The position numbers and the translations under genes were made by a program. Under the pieces are notes generated by a model that had not been told where the DNA came from, ran no database searches, and saw only the letters and a list, made by a program, of their open reading frames with translations. This document shows, one piece after another, positions 33,201 to 46,912 of a stretch of 64,000 nucleotides of DNA. Position 1 is the stretch's first letter; each line of letters starts with the position of its first letter. Origin of the DNA: Kondoa malvinella. Lineage: Eukaryota; Basidiomycota; Agaricostilbomycetes; Agaricostilbales; Kondoaceae. The stretch is from contig BCIM01000004.1 in the NCBI GenBank assembly GCA_039545315.1, forward strand, positions 832,643-896,642, in the 5' to 3' direction.

Positions 33201-36200
33201 ATTTTATCGATCTCTCAGGTGCGCTTGGATCAGACCTCGCCGTTCATTATGCATTCTCATCTATCGTGTCCAGGCCTACAGATAGAAGCCAATCGCTTAT
33301 TCGGTCCCAAACCGCTCACTGCCACCTATCTATGCATCTGGGAAATATGGCTGGGCGATCTTCAGACCGATCTCACTCTGGATGGTGTCAGAGGTCTTGC
33401 AGCAGTCGTTAGAAGCTTCGCATACAACTACGTGGATGACGACAATTCGATGCCTCCGGAATTCCAATTGCCTGTCGACCCGGACATGACTTTTGTGTCT
33501 GTCAAGTCTCAGCTCATAGAAGCTCGCGTTGCATGTCCCGGTCTAGCCATTGTTCATTTCAAGGCCGAAGACCTATCGCTTAGCTTCGACGATCTGCCAT
33601 ATGCGATTTATCTGGACCACATATCTGTCTGTCTGCCCACTCTGAGCTTGTGCATCCTAGCTCCAGATGAAGAGAATCGCGCTCCTTGGGTAGAACTTGC
33701 AAGTGTACACACGGCTCTGATGGTGTCGCTCGGTAGCACCAAAGCCGACAGAGAAGATCGAGTCGAACGTCAGAAAGAGTACGTGCAGGAACAAGACGAA
33801 CCGACCCAGCGATGTGTTTTCCTTTACGGAGAAGAATCGGAGCGTCGGCGGTCGCCTTATCATAGCAAATTGAGCCAATTTTTCGGTCAGTGATTGCTTA
33901 GCAGATTGCGCTGTTCGACCCAGCTCAGTGCCCGGTCAGACGTATCTACACTGGACGACAACGATTCTGTCGTCTCTACTGGAGGCTCTACAGCTTCCCA
34001 GTCTACTAGAAGACTGCCAGAGTCTGTCGCTTTTTGCTCTCATTCCGCCGATTATCAGACTGAACGTCATAACAGATTACATCGCAACAAGAGATTTGGC
34101 ACAACTATGTATCGTGCCAGTCGCTTCGCCTCTCTCTCGTCTGCGTGGTCTTCTGCTCCTTATGTCCGGCTTCTCCGTCGCTACAGCCCCTCGGTCTCGC
34201 AATCTGGCCATCAGACTTTTCACCGCTCTTCTGTGAGACCAATTAGGCTGTATGTTCAGTAATCGAGCTTACAGCATTCCTCGCAGGGTATTGCACCACC
34301 GCATTCTCAGCTAGATCAAAGGCGCATTTCTTATCAAAAAGCTGCGTTGCCTGCAACTTTCGCATCCTCGCAAGGGCAGCCGCCATATGGCTCCAAAAAC
34401 CATATTCACCTAGAATTTGCACCAACGGTGGCTTCCATTAGTCCGCTGGCCGTGGGTCCCATTTGCCAGATTTTCGCCTCGAGAGGTGCCGACCAGAATC
34501 TGGAGCTCATGTTGGACGACTTGCTACTTACATATGTCGCCCTGCATAGTCCAGGTCTCAAAAAATCCAGTAGTGCCGAGATCAGACTGGATTTCCCAAG
34601 TCTCGAAGTCCGTGCATTGCAAGAAATCGTCCGACCCAATGGAAACCTCTTGGATGGCGATACGGAGCTAGAACGCATTGGATCAGTCCTCACGTTCCGA
34701 TTGAACCAATCCAGCTTTACATATTCAGCAGCGACAGAATACGCTTATGCCGAGGCCGTCGATATGAGAGATACGTCTCCGACTTACCAATCGATGGGCG
34801 CCGGCTTTGCCTTCGATCAGTTGCACATCGATCTCTGCCATTCTTCGGAAGCCATCAAGGCTCAGCGCAGCGCTTCGCGGAAAGACAAAGTCACCGATCA
34901 AGCTGAGCCAGAAATCACGATAGACATGCCAGCATCGCATCTTGGCGGCAGCATCTCCAATGACAAGATTTCAGCCTCAGGCTATCTCGCAGACCTGACC
35001 ATCACTTTCCTCGACACCGCACCCGAAGTCCTTACCGGCTCAGCATATTGTTGGTTTGGCATCATCGAAGAAGGAACCAATCTTCTGGCGAAAAGATCTT
35101 TGGCAACGGCCAGATATCGACAAGCAGCTATTACATCTATCCTAGAACTAGCGAATAGCGCCAGCATTGGAACGGATCCGATCTTCCTGAATCGAGTTTC
35201 CTTCCTGGTGCAAACAAGCAGGCATAACCTACGAAGCGATGTCAGCTGGAAGGTAAGCTACCAGCGTATCAGCTGAGCACGAGCTGAGTTCAATCAGGTC
35301 CTTGCGCGCTTACGCCATTGCCTGCGATCACTCTCCCCTTCCGCTGTCCGCCATTCCATCAATGGCCTCCAGAGCGACCCTCAAGTCACTCCGAAAGCGA
35401 TGTATACCCGTTCATGCAATCTTCTAGCTGAATGGCGTGCTTGGGAGATCGATAGTCGGACTGTGGACCATGTCGATGTTTTCGGCAAACTGTTTGGCGC
35501 AGAGCGGTCTCCCACCACTGCTGAAACGAACGATCTCATGCGACTTGTGTCGAGCCTGGAAACGAATATCGACATCACGACCGGAATACTGCGGGTCACA
35601 TTAATGACCGGCGAGGATGCGACTGCCAACGACCTGCAGATCGGTCCAGTCAGCTGCCACCTCCGTTCCAACGGAACACTCGTCAGTTCTGTTTCTCACC
35701 CAATCGTCCGACTTCGGATTGAAGACGTACGTGTGAGCGTGGACCCGCTGCTGGGGGCAATTGTGAAACACATCGCGCTCGTGCGAGATCTGTATGAAGA
35801 CGAATTCGACCCTCAGAGTCAAGTCGCAGATAGCTCCGATCCCGCCGCAATCGATCCAATCGACTCGTTGGACCAGCAGGATAGTCTGCATCTCCATGTG
35901 TTCTTCATGCTGGATCGCTTTTCAATTGGCTCGCAAGGAAGGGGCGTCGTCCTCGAATCCGATGTACAGAATTTACTTTTGGCAGCGACATTGCCCATGC
36001 CCGCATCGTTGCAAAGAGAACATGGCTTGCAGATTGGTCCCATCTTGGCCAGCTTCGATCGCGTAGCAGTGTCTGCTGCAGAAATATCGGACAAGCCACG
36101 ATCAATACTTGGACTGATAGAATTGAACGGATTGAGACTGCATGGCAAGGCCCTCGCATCGGCATCTTCTTCTACATCTACTGCCAACGGTCTTCCAAAT

Positions 36201-39200
36201 CCTATCAATGCCACCATAGATGTGGTCGGTAACCTCGAACGACTTCGGCTCGCCATGCCACGAAGTCTCTTGCGTATGCATAAATTCATCGACCAGTGGT
36301 ACGCCAACTCGCTACCTCGAACAAGATTCATGCTGCAGGAGCTCCGGCGAGATCTTGAACTTCCTCGGACCAGAGCGCAGCGGATGTCCAGCGTGCAATC
36401 GCTACCTAAAACAACCCGTTCTCGCGTCTACCTCTGGACGCCACGGATTCAATTCTTGCTCAAAGAAACAGTAATCCAAGTGCGTGCAGCAAGAGCGCTG
36501 AGGGCAGACTATACGCTGGACAACGTCCTTCTCTTTGGCAAGCACCTACCATCGCTGCCCGGGTCGGACGCTAAGATAGAGGGCGCTTTGGAAATTCGCG
36601 CACAGACCTTGCAATTCGTTCCCATGGGTCATGGTTCAAAGGAACTGGGCCAAGGGGAGAAAGTCAGTCTTCCATCCATGCGCATTCAAGCGCAGAAAAT
36701 TGGTCGCAAAATCAGTCTCTTTGCATCAGTCGATGTCATTGCAGTGACGATTACAGCAGCGATCATGGACAACATCTTTGCCGTCCAGAACAGATTCGGA
36801 CAAGACTATGACGATCTCCTGGACATAGTCATGAAATACTCGACAAAAGGTCGAAGCAAAGCTTCGTCTTCGCCCAACAAGAGCAAGAGCTCTACCACTC
36901 CTTTATGGGACGCTCGACTGACTCTGCACGGTTTCAACATTTCTCTCAAGGGACCTAATTCCACCCAGCATATTGAAGGACACAACATCAGCGCTTCCAT
37001 CGTACCAGCGGAAAATCGAGCAACTCACGAATGGTCGGTCTTCTCAACATCCCTCTCTCTGTCGCTGCTGCAACATTCCAAAACAACGTCAAGATCGAAA
37101 GCGAAATCGTACAGGCTGGCGTCATTTACTCTCGGCGGCATGGTCATCGGCAATCATCTGCATCTCGAAGAACAGCTACCCGGTTCCCCAGCATCCCCTC
37201 CTGCGGCAGCCGCATTCGATCGTGTTCAAGTCCACTTCCCTCGAGTTCATGCTGTCTTGCAACCCGCTGCTCTCATATCGTTGGCTGATCTTGTGGATTA
37301 CTACATCACCGAAATAAGTCGGCGAAAACAAGAGCGCTCAGAGGAGCTTGCGCAAATCAAGAGTCGAGTCAAACAGACACTCCAGCTTTCAGACCTGCCG
37401 TCGAAAGCCTCTCAAGGTCCTTCTTGGTTCGAACGCTGTGACGTGACAATTATTGCGAAAAGCATCGGTTTCGCGATACCTTTGGCCGATGAGGAGATCG
37501 AGGAGATGAAGCTGGAAAGACCGCTGAATCGCAAGTCGACTGGGCGCAGCAGCGATACGCCGACTCTACGTCCAGCCTTATTTGCCAGTATCCCATCTCT
37601 GCATTTTGTTGCTCAGCCTGGCATGACGGGCTCCTTTGCTGCTGAGGAATTTTCGGTTCAATTCGTCAATCAATTCGATCCAACGCAAGATCTGCATTTC
37701 AGTCGCCGCACGCATTCTACGCACAATGCTTTGTTGTTGCCTCAGACACGCTTCTCCATTCAACCAGCTCGGCATTCTGCTACCACCTCAGCAGACACGC
37801 ACATCAGGCGCATGCAAGTGCACGCCGAGTGCGCTGAACTAGATGTACAGATTGATCCTGCCATCGTCCCTCTCGGCTTCCTGTTGGCAGACATGCTTCA
37901 ATTGAGTCAACAACGAGTACAAAAGCTAGCTCAAGGCGCGTTCCAACCGACCTCCGAAGACAGCATAGACATGGACGCATCACAATCTCTTGAAACAGCA
38001 GTCTCGCCTGTACCTTCTGCTACAAAAACGAAACCAAAAGTCATTCAAGCAACGTTTGATTTCCGCGGAGGCAAGATCATGCTGTTCCCCAAGACAGAAT
38101 CCGAAAATTCAACATTGGAACTGAAACTTGCGGGCAAATCTCATCGACGCCGCCACTCGCTCTTAAACGAGAAGAAGCCAGCCAGACGTGGATCTTTAAG
38201 CTCAGAGATTGAGACCCCGGCGGATGTCATTGTCTTTCCCAGAATTCAGGTCGAAGCCGAATATCGTGGGGCGGATGACTATGCTGCGTGGCGCCTCGGA
38301 TCGACAGAACAGTCAAATTTACAGATCGGAGTGGTCATTCGCACTAGTCAGAACATCTTGCGGCCGTCTCTATTGCCAATCATTTCCGGATTCAGTGATG
38401 AGATGAAGAAACGAGTGCACGAAAGTGATGCTGTTGCAACCTTACCGTCTGCCCACCGACCCCAGCCAGCAGCTGTGTCAGAATTTGTCGCGCCAGATGC
38501 TATCGCCCAGCTCAAATTGGCCATCAGCTTGCGCATCGAGTCGTCTGAGCTGCAGATCACATGTCAACCCACAGCTCCGGTCTCTGCAGCTCTAAAGTGG
38601 CAAGGCGGCGGATTCCTGCTGACCTTGACACCTGGTGTCAAGGGCTTGAGCTTTGTTGCAAGAGTTGAAGAAGTCAGCGTTGATCTCCGTCATGCCTTCT
38701 CGCCTGAAGCCTGTGTGGCTGGGCGAGCTAGCTCACTTGTCGCTTTGATCAACGTCAGCGAGGGCGATGCAAGTCTGAACGTCAGACAGCCGGTACTCTC
38801 AATTATTCTGCAAATCTCCTCTGCTCATGGTGAAATCAATATAAGACAGCTTCAGGATTGGCTGTCTTTGAAGAGCGTCTGGCTTGATCGACTTGATGAA
38901 CTTGGTCCATCCAGCGCGACTACAGTCGTCACGTCCGCTCAGCAGGACGCGTCTGCGAACCAAGATTCAACGAGCCACAGAGACGCTGAAGAATCCTCAT
39001 CTTCTCAAGGTCTAGTCAACATCAGCATGGTACAATTAGAGCGGGTCTCTTTCTTATGCACCGGTGGACCGACTGTTGGTCGGTTATCTCTGCAAGCTAT
39101 CAACTCCTTTGCTCGCCTGCGGATAGTTCCAGGTCAATCTAGAACTCTCAACGTCAACCTGGAGAAGCTTGAAGCGACTCTATCTGGTCGCATATCTGGC

Positions 39201-40693
39201 ACTTGCAACGTGACTCACTCGAGCTTTGAAACAGTCTTGCAGACCGCTGGCTTGCACGAATCAAAGCTTCCACCGCGGCACACCGAATTGGTGTCAATCA
39301 GGATGATCGTCGGCCATGCGGAAGCTAGTCTGGAAGCCGAATACCGAAAATTGCTCCTTTTCAGGTCGGATCCTATGCACATTGTGGTGAAGGACGACTG
39401 GTCATCTGTCACAGCTGACGACGGAGAGCGAAAGCTTGTCTTGGTCTTTTCGGTCAAGCTTGGAACGATTCTGCTTCTCGGTACCAGTCATACTGCACCT
39501 ACTCTCCTCCGGTACGCCAAGGACGTCAGAAGGTTACTGGATGACGCTCGCACCAAAGCGCAATCGATGGTCCCTCTGCGCGAAATACACACGCTTTCGA
39601 AGGGCAACGCGATGCATAACACCGCCGCCTCCTTTGCGCCTGCATCAGCGCCGAACCGAGACAGCACTGACACCGACTCATCATCTTTCCGTCTACAAGT
39701 CGTCAGTCTGCTACACTTTGAAACAGAGAGCATCCAAATCATCGCCTTTCCCAATTACTTTAGCGATCAAGATCTCTTCCGCTTGGATACTGGTCGCCTT
39801 GATGCTCGTCTTTCTTCCGACAAAGATGAAACCGGTCGACATCATCGGAAGCTATCGCTCTACAGCGACGTGGCTCAGATCCGCCGGGTGCAAAGTTCTC
39901 GCATCACCACAGCAAGAGAGAAAGAGCTGGAATTGCACGAATGGATGGAAATGTTGGATGCCTCTCGAAAGACAGTCGTCATCTTGTTACCTCAAACAAC
40001 TGCTCAAATGGAGTCGTGGGAGAGCGAAGGCAGGATCGAGCATAATTCGATTGTCAAGTATGGCGGTGCTTCTCAGTCGACGCTCAACTTTGGTGTCGGT
40101 AAAGCGGCTCAAGAGGTTAGTCATGTTCCATTTACTAGAGCTCCGGCTGATGCGTCGTTCAGCTGGCCAAACTATACGAATCTTCGTTCATGAAAGCTCT
40201 AGCTGATTATGATCACCCTCCGCCCAGACCAGATCATCCATTGCAAGCGGAAGAAATACCTTCAGACAAGACTGCAAAAGAGGAGCAACCTGAGACTGCC
40301 AGCAAAGAGTCTTCGCACGAGAATTGTAGCTCGAACACAGTCACTATGCCAGCCATTTCTTCGGCGAAGGGAGGAAGAAAGCTTACGTTTGTTGGAAAGG
40401 ATGTCCACATTGATAAGCCGCAGTATAATTTGTTGGGTGAAGGTAAGCTAATTCCAAGTGTCTTGGCATATTATGTGTTGATTTGGTCATTAGCGACGCC
40501 TGCATTGCTGCAGATGGTTGGATACGCACACGAGAAGGTGCCCATCTTCATCCATACTTGTACGTTTTTACTGCTTTGTGCCATCTGACATTGAGGCTGA
40601 TCAATCCATTTAGGCGTTACTGCGCCATTGGAGGAAGTGCTCGAAGTGCTTTCATCGCGCTATGAGGAGCAATTGAAGAGGAGGTTGGAGTGA
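30245..40693 (+). CDS. CSF1: bridge-like lipid transfer protein CSF1 (BLTP1 family)
   Basis: CSF1/BLTP1 proteins are giant rods that channel lipids between the ER and other membranes. The start MADLNLPESAIPGLNWLF is followed by a hydrophobic anchor; a first intron of 3n length (GTGAGTCC ... CTTCAAG, near 30338-30390) gives ATFYLFYLNRLMGLLVAF. The diagnostic amino-terminal repeat then reads YFEIGSIQLSLLGGRVLVKN, ISHGSVTWRYWFWRVR, FEGVEWFIYNRTMSYDSILE and WLFEALPIDIRVNKGSIVVG, matching the family's first lipid-groove unit. The rest is long beta-rich repeats; several introns lie between 32345 and 35400, then one exon of about 4.8 kb from 35400. The end, joined over two introns, gives LGEATPALLQMVGYAHEKVP and VTAPLEEVLEVLSSRYEEQL, the usual C-terminal motif. 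Predicted protein is above 3,200 residues. It is by far the largest gene here. Confidence 0.9.
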
Positions 40694-41371
40694 TTTGAAT
40701 GGACAATGTGTATATGTATATAAAGGGTTTAGAAGGCGACGTGTACTAAGTGTAAAAGGGTGTAGAGAGTTTTCGCATTGCATTCAAACATGGGCTTGTA
40801 GCATTTTTATATCTTGTTCCAGCTCATCCAATGGCTTTCGATTCAGCAGTATGCAGCAAAATACCTCGACAGCAAAAGAAGTTGGACAACGGCACACTAC
40901 TCAAGCAAGGGCTCTGCTGCACGCCAATGGCAGGAAGAAAGAGCAAGCTCAGCAGCAGCGATAGTTCGATGGGACAAGCTTCTGGAGAGAGCAGCAGTCA
41001 GCCAGGAAGTTTGGAGCGACCGCGCCAGTCCACCAGCGCTGGACGAGATGAAGAAGAAGCCGAAGAAAGGATCAAGAAAGACTGAAAGACACAGCGCAGA
41101 AGTAGGCAGACACTGCAAGACAAAGATGGAAATGGATGAGCCAAGCCAACAAAGTTTGACTCGTTGATACGCTCTTGAATGAGTTTCGGTCTGCGCGGCT
41201 ATGTGTCACAGACACTGTACAAGCATAGTAGCATAGTCAATGCAGGCATACAGCGAGGTTCGAGTGTTCGCCGGTTGGTGACGAGCTTCGTTTTTCGCGA
41301 GCTCGCTTCTTTCCCACGGAATCCGACTTCGATTGATTGAGGGCCGCAAGACTTGGACGAAATAAGCAGCA
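40694..41371. other. intergenic, no gene recognised
   Basis: Several short Lys/Ser-rich frames overlap on both strands, none with recognisable motifs. It holds the 3' end of CSF1 and the promoter of the TMEM41-like gene. Confidence 0.4.
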
Positions 41372-43054
41372 ATGTCGACGCTTAGCCCTTCACCACCTTC
41401 AAGAAAACAGAGATCGCTGCCAGCGGAGGACGAGAACGAGAACGGAGGCCGACGACCCAAATTGCTCAGAGGGAAATCATCTGCTCTTAACTTGAGGGAC
41501 AGCATGTTTAAGAATGAAGCGACGCAAAACAGATTGCGATCTCGTTCTCTCGTTAGCGGAACTCCTGTCCAACAAAGTTCGGCTAATGCTGCCTCAACGT
41601 CAAAGCAGCAAAGGCCAACTATAGCGTCGTCCTACTCTGCCGCCTCTGTAGCTCCTGCATCTCCTTCTATCCGTGTGACTTATCATGATCAAGACTATTC
41701 ATCCACGACGGACGAGTCTACGCCGCCTCAGACGCCTGTCGATCACGAAGATTTGCCAGTCACTGCTCGGACAGCTTTTCGTCCTAACAACATTGACATC
41801 AAGGGCAAAAGGAAAGCTGTAGAATGGCAGACACAGCAAGAGATGTATTCACCAAGTTCTGGAAATAGCTGGGTGTCTATTCCAGTCGCACCTACTCCGA
41901 AACAAGAAAAGTCTTCCTTCGCATTCGAAGCAAACACTACACCTCCTACCAAAGTACCTCGGTTAGGTCAACGAAGACAAACGCTTGATAGTCTGGATTC
42001 GCCATTGAGGTCAGCGACTTCTGCTGCTTCGGATTTGCACAGCCCGCTTGGCACTCAACCTGGCATCTATTCCATGGCTGGTCCTATTGGTATTCTGTTC
42101 GTCGTCTTCGCTGCTTCAACGTGCATCGTCATTTTCGCCATTTCGACGCTTAATCTCGCTTTACCGAAATCGTTGTCGCAAGTGTTGGAACAGGCTACTG
42201 CTTTGAAGGCGTATTCGAGAACTTCAAATGCTGCTTCGATACATATATTAGGGGTATTAGGCATCATGTTTATTTGGAAGCAGGCATTCTCAAGTATGCT
42301 TTATCATCAGCGCTGATGTCAACTTATGCTGATGATTTGCGCAGTACCAGGCTCTCTATTGACCAACGTCCTCTTTGGCTCACTCTACGGCGTCTTTTAC
42401 GCAACCATCATCAGCTCTTTCGCAACCGCAGTCGGATCACTAGCCTGCTACTACATGTCATCGAAATGCGGTCCGCTAGTACACTACCTCATGCCTCGAC
42501 CACTAGAAACGCTTCAAAAGAACATTGACGCCAAAGCCAAGACGCGATCCGATTTATTCAGCTATCTCCTTCTGATGCGATTATTCCCTCTCCTACCCTA
42601 TGCAGTACTCAACATTGCCGGTGGAGTGCTTAATGTACCCATCTCGACCTTCTTCTGGACACTCGTACTCGGCTCTATACCTTTCAACGCGGTTACGACT
42701 CAAGTTGGCGATTTGTTATCTTCCTTACCAGCAGACGCCGCTTCCGACCTATCCAGTATTTGGACACCTGGACTTTTCCTCAAACTCATTTCCATCTCCA
42801 CTATCTCAGCCCTACCTGTTTTATTCAAGAGTCGGATCCAAGATTGGTTAGGCGGTTCTTCACCTTCGACTGAAATGAGCGAAATGACTGAATTTGATCA
42901 ACCGTTGTTGTCAAAGGAGGAACATCGGAGGATGGCTAGTGTAGAGCGGACGAGTTATGATGGGTCGGAAGAAAGGGAAGAGGATGATGAGGAAGGCTTG
43001 TTTGAGTTGGGTGAAGCGGCGGTCGTTGCTGCTAGTACGGCAGTTCTTGTATAA
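41372..43054 (+). CDS. VTT-domain (SNARE-associated/TMEM41-Tvp38 type) membrane protein
   Basis: VTT-domain proteins (TMEM41B, VMP1, Tvp38) are ER/Golgi membrane proteins, several of which scramble phospholipids. One intron (42294-42344) joins IWKQAFS to IPGSLLTNVLFGSLYG, the conserved F-xx-PGS-xx-N-xx-xGxxxG motif. The first 230 residues are a Ser/Thr/Pro-rich cytosolic leader. Membrane segments follow: GILFVVFAASTCIVIFAIS, IHILGVLGIMFIW, YGVFYATIISSFATAVGSLA, LLMRLFPLLPYAVLNIAGGV (the reentrant R-x-FPLxP-xxxxN motif), FWTLVLGSIPFNAVTTQVG and FLKLISISTISALPVLF. The tail is acidic (EEREEDDEEG). The motif set favours TMEM41-like over VMP1. The exact substrate route is inferred from family only. 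Confidence 0.85.
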
Positions 43055-43335
43055 CTTAGTCATTGTTAGAGCATTGCATACACATCATACATCGTTCAGC
43101 TCGGCAAGTCTCTTCTTGTCGTGGATCGGAAGTTTGTCACGTGATGTGGATGTCCCTCGCATGAAAAAGTCTGAAGTCGAAGTTGCTTTGCTCTCTCTCA
43201 AGTGGATTTCATTGTCCTGCGTCTATAGGTGCGCAGAGGAGCCCGGTATGCATACAATTGCTGAGTATACGCTTCCTGTGAACAGTCACCGCTGCTCTAT
43301 CGCCCTTTTTCCAACACTTTTTCAAAAAGGACAAG
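43055..43335. other. promoter region of the uS10 gene
   Basis: No gene is supported. A CACGTG hexamer (about 43138-43143) and a pyrimidine tract lie in this 281-bp interval upstream of a ribosomal protein gene. Confidence 0.4.
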
Positions 43336-44052
43336 ATGAGTTGTACGGTCGTCTGCTATTGTATTGCTGTATTCAGCTGATAAGATGCGCGGTGTGTACA
43401 GACGTCGCTAAAGGCGAGAAAGACTACGACCCAGCTGGAGGTGTCCCTGCCCAAGCGCACAAGATCCGCATCACTTTGACCTCCCGTAAAGTCAAGAACC
43501 TCGAGAAGGGTGCGCTTCCCCGTCTGCCCTTGCACGCTATGTGCTGAGGCTCTGCGCGATATCGCACAGTCTGCACTGATTTGGTCAACCGTGCCAAGGA
43601 CAAGGACCTTCGTGTCAAGGGCCCGGTCAGGTTGCCTACCAAGGTCAGTAGCCTTGCCCTGCTATGTATGTACAATGCTAATAGTCGCTTTGACCATGAC
43701 AGACCTTGCGCATCACCACCCGTAAAACTGTCAGTATTAGTTTGATTATGCTTGCTTCAGCATATTCTGACGCTCGCACGCTCAGCCTTGTGGTGAAGGT
43801 GAATATTCTCTTTCCTTTTGTCAGTTCTACGCTAATCTACATTCCGATGTTTAGGTTCCAAGACTTGGGACAGATTCGAGATGCGCGTCCACAAGCGTCT
43901 CATCGACCTCACCTCCCCTGCCGAGATCGTCAAGCAGATCACCTCCATGTCCATCGGTTCGTTGGCATTTAGGGCACTTGAGTCCAGAGCTCATGTTCTC
44001 TTTGCGATGAACAGAACCCGATGTCAGCGTCGAGGTCACCATCTCTGCTTAA
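43336..44052 (+). CDS. RPS20: 40S ribosomal protein uS10 (Rps20)
   Basis: A small-subunit protein of the ribosome head. The first exon is only 7 nt (ATGAGTT), followed by an intron from 43343 (GTACGG ... GTACAG); joining gives [16 protein letters not shown]. Later exons give [96 protein letters not shown] and VTISA with stop at 44050-44052. Every segment matches uS10 order. At least six introns split a protein of about 120 residues, so this gene is extremely intron dense, which is common for ribosomal genes in basidiomycetes. The tiny first exon is easy to miss. Confidence 0.94.
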
Positions 44053-45414
44053 GCGGTCAAGGGTGTCTGCGCAAGCTGGGCGTAGCGTTGAAATGCATCG
44101 TCTAGATGGCTTGCTTGGTGTACATTCTGCCCCAATCAAGCTGGAATTTGTATCCGTCAAATCTGTCTTCTCTTGCTTCCCCTTCAGTTATCCCTAACGC
44201 TTTGTTTGCTCTTGTCTTCCATTGATCATGTCATCGACTACCCTATGTGCCGAAGGTTGGCTTTGTTTGGTCTGCTGGCTGGCTGTCCACATCCTTCTGA
44301 TTGCACAGCTCGTCGAATCGCATACTTCAGCGGTCTACTTTGATCTTGCGGTATGCCTGACCGGCGATGACAGCGTACTCTACCTTTGATATCGATTATT
44401 CAGCACCAGTGCACCGCTCCTCGCGTGCTGACTTGATGGGCAAGCTTACTCCGCTCCCGATCAAAGCAAAGATGCCACCCTGCAGTGCTTATGCGATGCA
44501 ATCCAAGCAACCAGCAGTATCACTGTACAGTACCAATGTACTTGGTTGCCGGCGGTGCAGTCTGCCATACAAATAGGACAGAATCTGGTTAGATAGCAAG
44601 ACCATCACTCTAGAATGTGCGCTAAGAGACTTGAAGTAAAGGCCTGTGAGCGCGTCAAACAAGGCCGTGCTCAGCGAGGATACGACACAACAGGGGTGAG
44701 TCGATTGTGCCAATCGTATTCGATCTTTGTCTGACAGGTCGACCGTGGAGAGACCTAGACCTCCGCCGAAGCCTACCAAGTGATATAGGGATCAATTAAT
44801 TGGCACAGAGTGCCCCAGTAAGTACGTTGATCGTCTCTCTCAAAGGAGATCTCTTTTGATAAATTGGTAGCCTGGCAGGCTTCCACATTCAACATGTGTG
44901 CAACAAAGCTCCCTATTTACTGTGAAAGTGACACATTTGTGATGTGTTTTCCACAGACTATGCAAGATGCTGTCGATGTTATGGTCTCAGTCGGTCCTTT
45001 GACTTGCCATTCGCAATGGGACAAAGCTAAACAGGATGTCTGGCAGTCTGTAGCCTCTGACAAGGCTTCGAAGCGGGCAAATCATCTTCGCGGCAAATCT
45101 CTGTCTCTTCCTTCCACGCGAAAATTTCTTAAATTAAAAATACTTGTCCATCTACATCTCGATCACTACTTGTTGTTCATCACCATACCTTTTGCACCGT
45201 CAAATTCTTGTGTCATTCAGTACCTGCACGAACCTCGCTTGTCGCTAGAGCAAAGCAGGTTGTTGGCTTCGCTGTCGAGGTGCGACACTATCTGAATGGT
45301 CACCCTTGTGTTAGGCATTTACATGCGAATGAACGAACGGGTCGCTGATAGGGCATGCGATCAGACCGGTATTCTGGATCTTGGGGTTGTTGTTGTGCAA
45401 TATACATTAACCAT
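44053..45414. other. 1.36-kb stretch with no supported gene
   Basis: The longest frame (44864-45295, plus) has no recognisable motif and an unusual composition; another short plus frame from 44228 begins MSSTTLCAEGWLCL and could be a small membrane peptide or a spliced micro-ORF. A minus frame at 44779 starts MVGFGGGLGLSTVDLSDKD. None can be supported. Confidence 0.35.
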
Positions 45415-46912
45415 CTAGTTGCCCCGTTCTTTCTCGCCCGCTAATCGAACAGCCCAGCTCAGCTCGTACGTCTCTAGCGCATCTGCAAAAGAGCAAGCAG
45501 GCTTGTTGGCGATGATGTCCTCTATTTGAGTCTGGAATGGGTCATCGCCTTCAAAGACTTGCTCCTCTACTTCCCTTATTAGCCTAGTCTATAAGCAGAA
45601 GGAGCAAGCTTACCTATGCCCTCTTTCCCTGGCTGCCTCATATACAACTTCGGAGCAGAAGTATACACATCTGTAAGCTTGAACGTATACCCATCACAGA
45701 GCACCTCAAACTACGCATTCGTCAGCCCAGCCGTACACACACAGCCAACAATCATACCTCCGTATCATAGGTAGTCCCATGTAGCACCAAAGCATGTACT
45801 AAGCTACCTACGGCGCCGCTGTTATACCTCCAGACTGAATTTGTACACCGAGGAATTCGATCTTCAGCTGGGATGACACTCTCGTCAAATTTTAGTGCGG
45901 AAAGTTGTCCAGGCGGGTCTGAATGCTCTACTGTATGCGTTCGGACCGATTCTAGGTCTGCTGAACCGCCAAATAGCAAGGAAAGGGAGAGGAGATGGGT
46001 TGCTTGTTCCACGATAGCTACACTATGGTTCAGTCAGGTTCTTGACCGTCAGGAGCGAGCGTACGTCCGCAACTTATCGTCGAGTTCCACCAGGCTGGTT
46101 TACGAGCCCATTCATAAGCCATGTAGAATCTAGCCGCTTCTCAACACTTCTTTCCAAACGATCGAAGACAGCTCACCTTGCTTGAGTGCTCATCACCCTC
46201 AACCCTTTCTCTCTAATCAAGCCCTTGATGATCGTAACAGCCTTGAGCGCCCTGAGCATATATCCGACGCCAACAATCTTTCCACTACTCGCAAACGCCC
46301 GCGCAACCTCTTCTTGTCCAGACCCAGGTCTTTGTGCAGAAATCGGTTTCTCAATCAGCCTGACACAGCAAGCATTAACAACACGAGGGCGATATGCAAG
46401 GATAGGCTTACCATCGCTTCGACGCGAAGAGCTCTAGCAAGCGTAACTCAAGGTCTTGAGTGGTACTTCCTCTGAAGTGCGGCGGTACACCAATAATGAT
46501 CAGGTCTACGGTTCTTTGTGATACTTCTGAAGGGGTGGAACAGATTTGCGTATGTGCATAGCCCGGAATGGAAAGTGAGAGCTTTTCTTCTTTGCGCTGA
46601 TTTGCTCGTGCCGTATCTACTTTGCAGCCTTAACATGAGATCCTCTTGATTTGGGCAGCTGCGCATACCTGGGTCGATGATAGCTGTTACGTTCAACCGC
46701 TTTTCAAGGGCTCTCTAGCGACGATCAGCTTATACACAGTCTCTTCGGAGACTAGACCACCTTTCCAAACGTAGACTGTGGTTCCAAGGACCTTCTGGGC
46801 TCCCAAACATGACCTGCAAAGACCGAAAACGATCAGTCGAGGAGATTACGCGTAGAAGGAGAATTACTTCGCCAGATCCTACAAAGATGACATTAAATGG
46901 TTCTAGTGACAT
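45415..46912 (-). CDS. Gfo/Idh/MocA-family NAD(P)-dependent oxidoreductase
   Basis: Family members oxidise or reduce sugars, inositols or related substrates. Start MSLEPFNVIFVGSGEV (46912; an in-frame ATG lies at 46960). Exons give the dinucleotide fold start, LEKRLNVTAIIDPV with DTARANQRRKEKL, VDLIIIGVPPHFRGST, then SKRWLIEKPISAQRPGSG (the EKP motif that carries the catalytic lysine), VGVGYMLRALKAVTIIKGLI, ARFYMAYEWARKPAWWNSTI and SCGPIVEQATHLLSLSLLFG (GGPxxxxGxH-like position, with Glu-Gln in place). The end is GIEEQVFEGDDPFQTQIEDI and ETYELSWAVRLAGEKERGN with stop at 45415. About seven introns join in frame. Length about 370 residues is normal. The substrate is unknown. Confidence 0.85.

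Noticed and set aside
44864..45295. Plus frame of 143 codons between uS10 and the oxidoreductase
   Set aside because: No recognisable domain, no splice-supported extension, and Ser/Leu-rich composition expected from non-coding DNA.
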